22,349 nt of DNA from Prorocentrum cordatum (GCA_963575745.1 CAUYUJ010006275.1:32501-54849), one strand, 5' to 3'. Shown: positions 8,903 through 18,528, counted from the first letter of the stretch. The notes: generated by a model from the letters alone, not told the origin. Made by a program: numbers and translations.

Positions 8903-9048
8903 GGAGGGGGAGGAGGAGGAGGGGGAGGAGGTGGAGGGAGGAGCAGGAGGAGGAAGGAGGAGGAGGAGGAGGAGGAGGAGGAGGATGAGGATGAGGAGGA
9001 GAGAGGAGGGAGGAGGAGGATAGGAGGAGGGGAGGAGAGTTGGGAGGG
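8903..9048. repeat. (GGA)n microsatellite
   Basis: GGA/GAG units with GAT and GCA variants; precedes the AGT array directly. Confidence 0.95.
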
Positions 9049-9345
<297 letters not shown>

Positions 9346-9440
9346 AGAGGAGGAGGAGGAAGGAAGAGGAAGAAGAGGAGGAGGAAGAGGAGGAGGAGGA
9401 GGAGGGAGGAGGAGGAGGAGGAGCAGGAGAAGGAGGAGGA
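9346..9440. repeat. (GGA)n microsatellite
   Basis: GGA/AGG units with AAG variants following the AGT array without a break. Confidence 0.95.
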
Positions 9441-9595
9441 TCGTCATAATATCTATACGATGAATTATAGTACGAACAATACTAGGAATAGTAGCAACAA
9501 TACTAATACGAATAATACTACTAGTGCGAATAATAATGATAATAGTTAAAAAACTACGAACAATAATAATACGATTAAGACTACTAATAAGAATA
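9441..9595. repeat. AT-rich, period-3 degenerate island
   Basis: A 155-bp AT-rich stretch made of AAT, ACT, AAC, ATA and ACG triplets. It keeps a triplet texture (AATAATACTACTAGT) but no single unit dominates. It looks like an old, mutated trinucleotide array caught between two GGA arrays. Confidence 0.7.
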
Positions 9596-9690
9596 GGAAG
9601 AGGAAGAGGAGGAGGAGGAGGAGGAGAAGGAGGAGGAGGAGGAGGAGGAGGATCAGGATCAGGAGGAGGAGGAGGAGGAGCAGGGGGAGG
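9596..9690. repeat. (GGA)n microsatellite
   Basis: GGA units with AAGAGG, GAAGG and GATCAG variants. Confidence 0.95.
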
Positions 9691-9810
9691 CGTGCGCCTC
9701 CCGAGGCCGCCCTGTGCCTCCCAGTACGCAGGAGCCCGAGAGGTTTCTCTCGCCCCCGCGCCGCAGCCTCGAGGGCTCGGCACCGCCCGGCCTTGTGTGC
9801 CGGGCGCATG

Positions 9811-9955
9811 CCTCCTCCTCCTCCCCTCCGCCTCCTCCTCCTCCTCCCTCCTCCTCCTCCTCCTCCTCCTCCTCCTCCTCCTCCTCCTCCTCTCCTCCTC
9901 CTCCTCCTCCTCCTCCTCCTCCTCCTCCTCCTCCTCCTCCTCCTCCTCCTCCCCT
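9811..9955. repeat. (TCC)n microsatellite
   Basis: CTC/TCC units of opposite strand sense to the GGA arrays just upstream. Confidence 0.97.
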
Positions 9956-10136
9956 CGGATTGCTCCCCCTCTTCCCTTGTGTGCATTCTGTCCCTTGGCG
10001 CCGGGCCCTGGCGCAGCGCTCGGGCGCCGAGCGGCGGCTCGCTCTGCGGGGACGCTCGGCCGCGGTGGCCCGGGGCGCGGGCTCCGCTCGCGACCTCGCG
10101 GCGCCGCGCTCGGGCGCGCGCGCCGCTCCTCGCTCC

Positions 10137-10407
10137 GGAGGGGAAGAAACACACCCGCACAATGAGTCGTCGATCCCATGCGAACCCTACCCCTACCCCC
10201 CACGATTTCGGAGGGGGAGGGTGGGGTTCACTTCGTTCGGGAGCTCCGGGCGAAGTGAACCCCACCCTCCCCTCAGAGATCGTGGGGGGTAGGGTAGGGT
10301 TCGCATGGGGCCCCCTACATATGGGAAGTGGGGGGGAGACAGACACCCAGAAGATATGGGAAAATACGGGAACCCTGTGATTTGTGTGTGTATTTATTTG
10401 TGTGTCC
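10137..10407. mobile_element. Small dispersed element, copy 2, split by a nested hairpin element
   Basis: The flanks 10137-10174 and 10312-10407 match the element at 1419-1565 (GTCGTCGATCCC on the left; ATATGGGAAGTGGGGGG, AGATATGGGAAAAT and TGTATTTATTTGTGTGTCC on the right). Copy 1 has only about 16 bp between the two blocks; here a fold-back of about 135 bp sits there. The inner piece therefore inserted after the family spread, or was lost from copy 1. Confidence 0.7.
10175..10309. mobile_element. Near-perfect fold-back element nested in the dispersed element
   Basis: Arms 10175-10235 and 10251-10309 are almost perfect inverted complements: CCCATGCGAACCCTACCCC pairs with GGGTAGGGTTCGCATGGG, and GGGTGGGGTTCACTTCG pairs with CGAAGTGAACCCCACCC. 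The 15-nt centre (GGGAGCTCC) is itself palindromic. Total 135 bp. Such length and identity suit either a young MITE or a long hairpin transcript. Confidence 0.85.
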
Positions 10408-10545
10408 TCCGCCCCACCCCCCGCCTTCCCCCCCCCCCTCCCTCCCCCGCCCTCCGCCCTACCCCCCCTCCTTCGCTCGCCCGCCCCCCCCCCCCCCCTC
10501 CCCCGCCCTCCGGCTCCCTTCCCTGCCCTCCGTGCGTGCCACGGG
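10408..10545. repeat. C-rich tract with long poly-C runs
   Basis: Runs of up to 16 C separated by T, G or A. The minus strand has many G-runs and could form G-quadruplexes. Confidence 0.85.
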
Positions 10546-10556
10546 GGTTCCTTCCC

Positions 10557-10732
10557 CGAGGCGGGAAGTTCTCCATATCCACCGCCTGGAGGGTCGGTGT
10601 TCGGAGCCTCGGCAGGCGGGGGACGTGGACACATTCGGGCCCCGCGGGGCCGAAATAGATCCATACCCGCCGCCCGCTGGGGCACCAGGACGTCGGTTCC
10701 CAGGCGGTGGATATGGATCAATCCCCGCCTCG
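10557..10732. mobile_element. Fold-back element with 33-bp inverted ends
   Basis: Left end 10557-10589 and right end 10700-10732 are inverted repeats: CGAGGCGGG and TCCATATCCACCGCCTGG match exactly across both ends, with about 29 of 33 positions agreeing. The centre GGCCCCGCGGGGCC is a perfect palindrome, and weaker pairing continues between. Length 176 bp, no coding capacity. A MITE or other fold-back element of a different family from its neighbours. Confidence 0.75.
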
Positions 10733-10836
10733 CACCCTCGCGCTGGTGAACAAGTGATGTTTCCTCGGCGAGGACCATCGAGGAGCATCTTGACCCCACT
10801 GTCGGAGAAGACGAACGTCACAAGCATAAACCTGTG

Positions 10837-10963
10837 GCTCTCCGCGTGGATTTCTTGGATCAGCGCTGGGCTCCCCCGGCGGCGCCTCCGGCGCCGCCCC
10901 TGGCGCGCTTCGCGCGTTAAGGAGGGGGGTTCAGCACAGATCCAAGAAATCCGCGTGGAGCGC
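10837..10963. mobile_element. Fold-back (MITE-like) element, copy B
   Basis: Arms 10837-10868 and 10932-10963 match at about 27 of 32 positions, with GGATTTCTTGGATC and GATCCAAGAAATCC exact. The arms and the CGGCGGCGCCTCC loop motif are shared with copy A at 8673-8772, but the loop here is longer (127 bp total). Confidence 0.85.
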
Positions 10964-11912
10964 CCACATGCGTATCTCCATTCGCAGAAGCGTTTATGCT
11001 GTGTTTTTTCCATCTCCTTTCATCGTGCGAAACATGCACGCGCGAAGCCGAATCATGCACCGGTAATGGACGTCCGAGAGAGGGGGGTCTGAAACCACGC
11101 AGCCTTCCGCGGAGAGGGTGCTGGACGGCTTCCAGGGCATGGGATCCGGAAACACGGAGTGAGCCCGCCTGTCCCCCCCGCTCCAGCCTAACAGTCACCC
11201 GGCCCTGCTGAGCGGTGCAGTTGTGCTTTATTGTTGCAGTCACCCACGGCCTGCGCCACCAGAGCCTTCAGATCCAGAGCTGTGAATGGAAACTGGGATC
11301 ATACTCGACCGGGGAATCCTAAGGAGCCAGGACGTACCCCACCTGAGAAGCAATGCCTGAAGACTCCAGTGCTTGAAGACTTCCCCTTGATGAGCAGCAG
11401 TGATGTAGGCAGGAAGCGAACTGAAAGTATCCACCATATCCCTTCCGCGCTTGTCGATAATGGTGGGGGCAATCGTGATGAACCTATCAAGGCTCAACAC
11501 GCGCGCACCGAGCTAACGTATACACAGAACAGCTCAGGGTACTTGCGTTGCCTATCTTTGCTGGCCAACCTCTTCCAACCAGTTTGGGGTCTTTTACCAC
11601 GAGCACCGTAGTAAGGCAGGGTTACCTCCCAAACCGAACAAAGCTCCTTTTCAGACGTGTTGGCCGAAACCTTATGTAACGCGTCCAGCCTTTCTCACGC
11701 CTCCCCCCTCCTCCCTGCGCCAGCATAAGCAACTGCAAGCCGAGCAAGACGAAGACCATGTTCCCAATTCGGCGCTCTGGTCGAGGTCCACAGGATGCCT
11801 GCACAGGAAGCGTAGAGGGCTTCCTGAACGCCAGCGCTTGCAGCAGCGCAAGCTACTGTTGGAATAACACATTAATTGGGCAGTGAGGAGTCAAATCCGC
11901 CCGAGTTGATTA
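10964..11912. other. Unassigned sequence, no recognised gene
   Basis: Lower GC than its surroundings, with no repeat array. Short open frames exist on both strands (for example 11231-11611 plus and 11240-11500 minus), none recognisable. On the plus strand near 11727-11762 a frame reads CKPSKTKTM, which faintly recalls the LNPSKTK motif after the reverse transcriptase active site, but the rest does not support it. It may be an old retroelement fragment. Confidence 0.4.
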
Positions 11913-13319
11913 ACGACGACGATGACGGCGGCGACGACGACCACCGACGACGACGACAAACGACCGACGACCGACGCGGCACTCCGCCTCGACGACGACG
12001 ACGACGACGACGACCGACGACAAACGACCGACGACCGACGACGGACAACCGACGACCGACGACCGCGACGACGACCGACGACGGCGGCGACGACGACGAC
12101 GACCGCGACGACTAACCGACGACGATGGCACGCGACACTCCGCTTCGACGGCGACGACGACGACGACCGACGACGACGACGACGACGACGGACGACCGAC
12201 GACCGACGACCACGACCGACGACCGACGTCCGACGACGACGACGGCTGGCGCTACGACGACGACGACGACGACGACGGCGATGGAGACGACGACGACGCC
12301 GACGATTGATGACGACGGCACTCGGCCTTCCGTTTCGACGACGACGGACGAGCGACGAACGACGACGACGGCGACCGACGAACGGGGACCGACGACCGAC
12401 AACCGACGACCGCGACGACGATGACGACGCCAGCCGACGACGACGCCGGCGACGACGACCGACGACGACGGCACGCTGCACTCCGCTTCGACGGCGACGA
12501 CGAGCGACGACCGATGACGACGACGATGACGGACCGCGACGACGACGACGACGACAACGACGGAGACGACGACTGCGACGACGACGACAAACGACGACAG
12601 CACGCGGCCCTCCGATTCGACTATGACGATGGGCGACCGACGACCGACGACCGACGACCGCGACGGACGGCGACCGACGAGAGTGACGACGACGACGACG
12701 ATGGCGGCGACGACGACGGCGACGACGACGACGACAGCGACGACGACCGACGACGACGACGACACGCAGCACTCCGCTTGGACAAGGACGACGACAACGG
12801 CGGACGAGCGTCGACCGACGACGACGACGACGACGACGGACGACTGACGACCCACGGACGACGACCGACGACCGCGACGACGGCGGTGACGACGACAGCG
12901 ACGACAACGGCGACGACGACGACTTCGACGACGACGTTGAATCCTACAACGACGGCACCTGGCACACGACGACGACGACCGACGACGACGACGACCATGA
13001 CGGACGTCGGACGACCGATGACCGACTGACGACGGACGACCGACGTCCGACGACCGACGACCGACGACGACGACGACCGACGGCGACAACGACGACGACG
13101 ACCGACGACCGACGAGCGACGACCGACGACGACGGCCTGCGACCGCGACAACCGACGACGGATGACGACCGACGACGACGACAACGGGCACGACCGACGA
13201 CGACGACGCTGGCGACGGCTGGCGCTACGACGACGCTGACGACGACTGACGAGCGACGACGGTCGACCGTCGTCCGACGACCAGCGATTTACGACCGACG
13301 ACCTCGACAACTGACGACG

Positions 13320-13379
<60 letters not shown>

Positions 13380-14033
13380 TGCGACGGCCACGACGACGAC
13401 TACGACGACGACGGCAGGCGGCTCTCCGCTCTTTGACGGCAACGACGACCGACGACCGCCGACCGATGACCGACGACCGCGACGACTGACGACGGACGAA
13501 CGACTTCCGACGACCGACGACCGACGACCGACGACAACGACGACGACGATGACGACCACGACGACGACGACGGCGGCGGACCGCGACGACGACGCCGACG
13601 ACTACCGACAACCGAAGACCGACGACCGACTACCGAGGACCGCTGACCGAGGACCGACGACCCACGTCCGAAGACCACGACGACGACGACGACAACCGAC
13701 GACCGACGACCGACGACTGACGATCAACGTCCGACGACCGACGATCGACGACGACGACGACAGCGGCGACGACAGCGGCGACGACGACGACGACGACGAC
13801 AACGACGACGACAACCAATATCCGAAGACCGACGACCGACAACCGAGAATCGATGACCGACGACCCACGTCCTGCGACCGCGACGACCGACGACGGACGT
13901 CGGCTGCGACGACGACCGACGACGACGAACACGACGACGACGGTGTCGGCGACGACGACAGCGACACTCGACGACCGACGAGCGACGTCCGACGACCGAC
14001 GACCGACGACCGCGATGACCGGCGACGGACGAA

Positions 14034-14064
<31 letters not shown>

Positions 14065-14088
14065 GCGGCGAGCGACCGACGGCGGCAG
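11913..14088. repeat. 2.2-kb (GAC)n/(GACGACC)n array with higher-order structure
   Basis: The array mixes GAC trinucleotide runs with GACGACC heptamers (CGACCGACGACCGACGA). It is punctuated by about seven copies of a non-GAC core of 20-25 bp, consensus GGCACGC(A/G)GCACTCCGCTTCGAC, at 11976, 12127, 12317, 12470, 12599, 12763 and, more diverged, 13413; a last relative lies at about 14083. The first six are 130-190 bp apart. This is a satellite-like higher-order repeat. Every frame is open for long stretches but composition is Asp/Arg/Thr/Ser only. Confidence 0.95.
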
Positions 14089-14099
14089 GCGGCACGCGC

Positions 14100-15003
14100 C
14101 GTGCTTTTTCGAGAGAGGGGGGGGGCCGGGTGAGGCCCTGCCAGGCAGCCCCTTGGAATTCCACCACGCCTCCACCTGTCATGGGGGCAACTAACATCTT
14201 CCTTCGTCGTCGTCGTCCTCCTCCTCCTCTGCTTTGTTCGTCCTCGTGCGCGTCGTCCTCCATCTCTTCCTCCTCGTCCTTGTGCCTGTCTTCCTACTCG
14301 GTGTCCTCCTGCTCCCCTTGCTGCCTTCCCCGTTATCAACGCGGTCATCATCGTCATCGGCCGCCTTGTCGTCGCCATAATCCTTGTCTTCATCCCCTAC
14401 GAGCCCAACGGACAAAGTCGACGCGTCCTGTTCTTGTTCGATCAGGTTCCCTCTCCTGCACCTCATTCCCTGTGAGGGCCTGCCTTGTGGTGGCCGTTCT
14501 CTTGTGATGTCGCCCAGCTAGAAATGCCCCCCCTCCCCCCCTGATAGAATTCCGTACGTGTTTCAGCCGAGCGCCTCGGCGACGGCCCCAGTACCCGCTT
14601 CGCTTCCCACTTCCCCGTCTCTGCAGTCGTCCTGGCTCAAGAGTCGCTCTTGTGGTCTCAGGAGTGGCACCCCTGATATCAGACGTTGCCAAAAAGGAAG
14701 CATCGCAACGAACCATGACTGGTGCCCCAGTAGGTCCTAGACCCTATCCTTTCGCGGCATTTGTCGAGCCGGGTCGATCTGAGACGGCCGCGGGGCCCGA
14801 ACGCGGGCGGTCACGCCCGCTGTGAACGGGGGGCGGCCAAGAGGGGGGGGGGGGGGACGACGCGGGGAAGCGTGGTGGGGGTGGGGGATCTCATGACCGG
14901 GGCCAGGCTGCCCCCGCAGATGTCCTGGCACCTCTTCTTGCTCCAATGCCCCCCTGGGCCCTCCCCCCCCCAGGCCGCGCAGGCTGCCTTCGGGCCGCGA
15001 CCT
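14100..15003. other. Mixed sequence with weak coding signals only
   Basis: It contains a short TCG/TCC-rich stretch (14204-14300), a G-run near 14117-14130 and another at 14846-14856. A minus-strand frame at 14466-14191 encodes an acidic then basic low-complexity peptide of 91 residues; its triplet texture suggests a mutated GAC/GAG repeat rather than a gene. Confidence 0.45.
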
Positions 15004-15187
15004 GGAGGAGGAAGAGGAGGAGGAGGAGGAGGAGGAGGAGGAGGAGGACGCCGACGACGACGACAACGATTACGGTGGCGGCGGTGGAGACGGACACGGA
15101 GATCAGGAGGAGGAGGAGAAGGAGGAGGAGGAGGAGGAGGAGGAGAAGGGGGAGGAGGAGGAGGAGAAGGAGGAGGAGGAGGAGGAG
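15004..15187. repeat. (GGA)n microsatellite with a GAC/GGC interruption
   Basis: GGA units at 15004-15048 and 15100-15187 flank about 50 bp of GACGAC..GGTGGCGG sequence. Confidence 0.93.
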
Positions 15188-15296
15188 CGAACCCCTCTCT
15201 TGGGCGCACCCCTCGTGGGCCCCCCCGATCCGAGGATCGCGCCCTGCTGCTGCTGCTGCTGCTCCCTCCCGCCTGCCCCCTCCATCATCCCCCTCC

Positions 15297-15392
15297 TCCC
15301 CGCTCCCACCCTCCTCCTCCTACCTCCCTGCCTCCCTCCCTCCCTCCCTCCTCCTCGCTCCTCCCTCCTCCTCCTCCTCCTCCCCCCCCCCT
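15297..15392. repeat. TCC/CCTC-rich pyrimidine tract
   Basis: TCC and CCTC/CTCC units, partly tetranucleotide (CCTCCCTCCCTCCCTC near 15334-15352), ending in a C-run. Confidence 0.9.
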
Positions 15393-15579
15393 CTCAGGTG
15401 TGACAGAATGGCAACGCCTCGATCTCAGGGGCCCCGGGGAGCCGCGCGGCAGCCGCGCCCCCGCGGCGGACGGGCGCCATGAGCGGCCGGCCTGGGGGCG
15501 GAGGGCCTGGCGCGACGCCGTCCTTGGGCGCGGCCGCGGCGGCCGCCGCTGGTCTCACCAGGGGCAAGCAACCAGCCAG

Positions 15580-15782
15580 CGACGGCGACGTGATTGACGA
15601 CGACGACGCTCGACGGCGACGGCGACGCTCGACGACGAAGCTCGACGACAACGACGACGACGCTCGACGACGACGACACTCGACGACGAAGCTCGACGAC
15701 GACGCTCGACGACGACGCCGACGACGCTAGCCGACGATGCTCGACGACGACGCCGACGACGCTAGCCGACGACGACAACGAC
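15580..15782. repeat. (GAC)n array with CTCGACGACGA units and a 35-bp tandem duplication
   Basis: GAC runs alternate with CGCTCGACGACGA. Within it a 34-bp segment starting GCTCGACGACGACGCC and ending GCTAGCCGACGA occurs exactly twice (15704-15737 and 15739-15772). Confidence 0.93.
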
Positions 15783-15930
15783 CGGCTGGGCCAGGCCAGG
15801 GTTTCCCGCGAGGGGCCGTCGGGTCTCTCTCGGCCAGGGGGAAGGCTTCGTCGAAGGAGGCCGGTTCTTAGGAGCAAGGCTGGCGCCTTCCAAGAAGCAG
15901 CCTCCTTCTGAGAAGCCTTCCCACCTCCCC

Positions 15931-16209
15931 CTAATTACCCCCTCTGCGCGCCTCCAACTCTCGGGGCCCTTCCCGGGCATCGTGGCCGTCAAAGAATTTC
16001 TTGACGAAAAGCCAGCCCCGGGGAGCGGTCCAGAGGTCGGGGGCCCGTGTCTCGAACAAATCGAGACGCCGTATGTCTGGGTCCTCATCCGCGGCCTCGC
16101 GGGCCGGGCCTCTGGGCCGCGACCCCGCGGACATGGGGCGTTTCTTCGCGGACGCCACGCGCGTAGCGCATCCGTGCGACCGCGTATTATCCGTGGGAGC
16201 GCGCACCAT
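15931..16209 (-). CDS. Weak coding candidate, unknown product
   Basis: A 92-residue minus-strand frame whose latter two thirds look protein-like: EAADEDPDIRRLDLFETRAP, DLWTAPRGWLFVKKFFDGHD, then a charged end and a TAG. Codons are mostly GC-ending, and the composition is balanced (Trp, Phe, Lys, Asp), unlike the repeat-derived frames. The start shown is only the first possible one (GTG or upstream extension possible). I recognise no family. It could be a single exon or a fragment of a mobile element. No ribosome-binding or splice signal was judged reliable. Confidence 0.3.
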   Translation of the reverse strand: MVRAPTDNTRSHGCATRVASAKKRPMSAGSRPRGPAREAADEDPDIRRLDLFETRAPDLWTAPRGWLFVKKFFDGHDAREGPRELEARRGGN

Positions 16210-16292
16210 AGTCCAGACCCCAAGGGCGCGGGTATGGATATGTTCGCTGCCGGTGACCCAGACATCTGAAGTTCAATTCTTCACGTTTCGCG

Positions 16293-17193
16293 TATCCCCA
16301 CCAGGCCCGCTTCCTGGATCTGTCCTTGGAGCCGCCAATCAAAAAAGTATCCCCACCAGTCGTCGTTTTCGCCCCCTCGTGCTCCGCCCGCGGTGCCGTG
16401 TAGCCAGCTCGGCGTAGCACCCCCTCGCTTTTCTGCACGACTTTGTGATGCCGCGCGGGTGTCCGCTCGCGGTCGTGATCAAAAGAAAGTATCCCCACCA
16501 GTGGTCCTCCCCCACGTCGCCGTCTCCAGGGCTTGCTCGTGTCCCTGGCGTTGGCTCTCGCCGACTCTTTCGCAGGTGTGTGGCTTCCTCTCACCAGTTC
16601 CTCGCATCTGCTGCCCCTGGGCCGCCCTGTCGCTGCCTTCGCCCTGTCCCCCCGCCCGTGGTGGCGCTGCCGTCGCTTCCACGCCCCTCGCTCCGACCCT
16701 TGTCGGTGTTTGGCGATCCGGACCCTATTCCGTTGAGCGCCTGCATGTCGTTGTTCGACGTCCTCTTCGGATGCGTCACGGCCGTCATCGAGCACGTGGA
16801 CATCATGAATTTCGCCAATTTGGTGTTGCACCTTGACCAGTGGTTTTTTTGGTCCACCGCGTCTCCCGAGTCGCAGCGTAGCTCGTTCGTGTGTGCTCTT
16901 TCTTCGCTTCTTCTTCCGCCTGTTCGCCTCGTGTTCCGCTCGCCTTCGTTCCCTCCTCGCGTCGCGGAATTCAGGCCGTTGCTTGTTAGCCGCGTTACCT
17001 AACGGCGCCCGGCATCCCGGCGCGCTCGCGGACAAATAAATCCCACCAGCTGTCTCTTCGCATTCTTGGTCTTGTACTCTTTTCGCCCTTCCTCTTCCTT
17101 TACGCTAACTTAGGCCGTTGCTAGTCTGCGGTGCCCTGGGCGCCGCCCGACCTGTTCTTCGCCGCGGTCGCGATCCAAAAATATCCCCACCAG
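16293..17193 (+). repeat. Five dispersed copies of an ATCCCCACCAG motif
   Basis: Copies end at 16304, 16359, 16501, 17049 (TCCCACCAG form) and 17193. Four are preceded by an A-rich stretch, often GATC(C)AAAA or GACAAATAA, and three of these by CGC(G)GTCG or CTCGCGG. The last two share about 77-82 bp of upstream sequence beginning AGGCCGTTGCT. Spacings of 142, 548 and 144 bp are near multiples of about 140, suggesting an eroded tandem array. Confidence 0.75.
16445..17002 (+). CDS. Weak coding candidate, unknown product
   Basis: The frame is open for 185 codons. The part from about 16700 onward is the most coding-like on the plus strand of this window: a run of GC-ending codons encodes SLFDVLFGCVTAVIEHVDIM and NFANLVLHLDQWFFW, an amphipathic to hydrophobic stretch that could be a membrane segment or buried helices. 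An internal ATG lies at 16745-16747. The first half is Pro/Ser/Arg-rich and may be noncoding. The frame ends at TAA 17000-17002. I recognise no family; it overlaps the ATCCCCACCAG repeat region, which argues for a mobile-element or retroposed origin. Confidence 0.22.
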   Translation: MMPRGCPLAVVIKRKYPHQWSSPTSPSPGLARVPGVGSRRLFRRCVASSHQFLASAAPGPPCRCLRPVPPPVVALPSLPRPSLRPLSVFGDPDPIPLSACMSLFDVLFGCVTAVIEHVDIMNFANLVLHLDQWFFWSTASPESQRSSFVCALSSLLLPPVRLVFRSPSFPPRVAEFRPLLVSRVT

Positions 17194-17289
17194 CGCATTC
17201 AGAAAGTTTGTCCACGTTAGATGATGGGAAACCGGAGAAAGAGACACACATCGTGGAACAATGCGGGCAACGAGAGGAGGGGCATTAGC

Positions 17290-17960
17290 GTGTTGAGCCA
17301 TCTTGGAGGATGTTTGGGAGCATCGGAGGCAGGAGGCTGAGGCCAAAGTGGACAAGAACTCTTCGAGCCATCTTGAGGCCTTCCCGGTTCACTCTTGGGG
17401 TCCTCTTGGGGTTTGCTTTGGGTTCTTTTGTGGCCCTCTAGGGTTTTTTTGGAAGGCCCTGGGGTCCTCGTTGGGCTATGTCAAGTTGTCTTGGGGACCT
17501 CCTGGGGCTCTCTTGGGGCCCTCTTGGGGGCCGTTAGAGGCTCTCGAAACACTTGTAGGGCGTCGGTCAAAGAAGGGGGGATCCTCGATCTGGGGCCATC
17601 AAACTCGCCTCTTGGGGTGCTCTTGGAGCGCTCTTGGGCCGATCTTGGGCACTCTTGGGGCCGTTCTGTGGCTTTTTTGTTCGGACTCCTCTTGGGAGTT
17701 TGGTGCCATCCTGATGCCTCAGAAGCCTATCGGAAGCCAAAAGGCGAGAAAGGCACACATTATGTATTCTCGTTAGGTGTTGAAGTATTATGTTCTCTTG
17801 GGGAGGTCCCGAGGGGGCTCCCATAACACTTGGAAGCGTTTTGTGGCGTTCGTCGGGCCTCGTGGACGTATGTCGGAAGCTATATTGAACCATCTTCGGC
17901 TATCTTGAGCCATCTTCGAGGCCATCTTGGAGCACCGGACGCCCTCTTGAAGCCAGTGTT
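17290..17960 (+). repeat. Degenerate minisatellites CTCTTGGGG and GCCATCTTG
   Basis: From about 17390 to 17815 the motif CTCTTGGGG(C/T) or a close form recurs more than ten times with irregular spacing. GAGCCATCTTG recurs at 17296, 17364 and three to four times at 17888-17935. Read on the minus strand the latter gives KMASKMAQD-like peptides, which I associate with common dinoflagellate minisatellites; they are not evidence of a protein. Confidence 0.75.
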
Positions 17961-18336
17961 GGCTAAATGAAACCATTTGCCACCTCGCGCGCTTTCCCCC
18001 GAAAACCTCAGGGAGGGGAGAGGGAGGGTACCACCCCCCCGAAGGGAAAAGGTCTTTGGAAGAGGAACAGGAGAACCCACTAGACCACCTACGCCCAAAA
18101 GGCTGGTGGAATTTGTTCGATGCGTGGACCCCTGGAGGTCTGGACGACTTCCCCAGGGCCGCCTCTTCATCCCGAGCCGATTGATTTTCGCCGGTCCCGG
18201 GGCCCCGCGAGGGCCCGCGGAGGCCGAACACGGGCAACAAAAACCTCGCGCCGTGAAATTTTGCCACGACGCGAGCACGCCCGGGGATGCGTGCTGCCGC
18301 TCGCGAAGGCCTCGCCGCGCGCCTCGCCTGGGGGCC
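17961..18336. other. Sequence without a recognisable gene
   Basis: Mixed GC-rich sequence with short palindromic stretches near 18196-18225 (CGGGGCCCCGCGAGGGCCCGCGG). No domain or element recognised. Confidence 0.5.
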
Positions 18337-18371
18337 CGGCGAGCTGCTCTTCGCGCCCGCCGGCCAGCAGG
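18337..18371. repeat. 35-bp segment, copy 1, left of a GTC array
   Basis: CGGCGAGC(T/C)GCTC and CGCGCCCGC(C/T)GGCCAGCAGG are shared with 18868-18902 (31 of 35 positions). Confidence 0.85.
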
Positions 18372-18407
18372 TGCCGTCGCCGTCGTCGCCGCCGCCGCCG
18401 CCGTCGC

Positions 18408-18475
<68 letters not shown>

Positions 18476-18493
18476 GGAGGGCCCGTCAGCGCA

Positions 18494-18528
<35 letters not shown>

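Noticed and set aside
11727-11890. CKPSKTKTM as a reverse transcriptase fragment
   Set aside because: One short motif, no neighbouring RT motifs in any plus frame, and an upstream stop. Too weak to annotate.
11913-14088. CRISPR-like regular spacing in the GAC array
   Set aside because: The intervals are themselves simple repeats rather than unique spacers, the cores vary, and the setting is eukaryotic.
14191-14466. Acidic/basic 91-residue minus-strand peptide resembling a nuclear protein
   Set aside because: Low-complexity Asp/Glu and Arg/Lys/Thr runs look like a mutated triplet repeat; no independent support.
16348-16501. ATCCCCACCAG as a spliced-leader copy
   Set aside because: It does not match the known dinoflagellate leader sequence. 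Kept only as a repeat of unknown origin.
16187-17035. 282-codon minus-strand frame, Arg/His-rich
   Set aside because: The composition is typical of the antisense of a GC-ending coding frame; the plus-strand frame at 16445-17002 is the more coding-like one.
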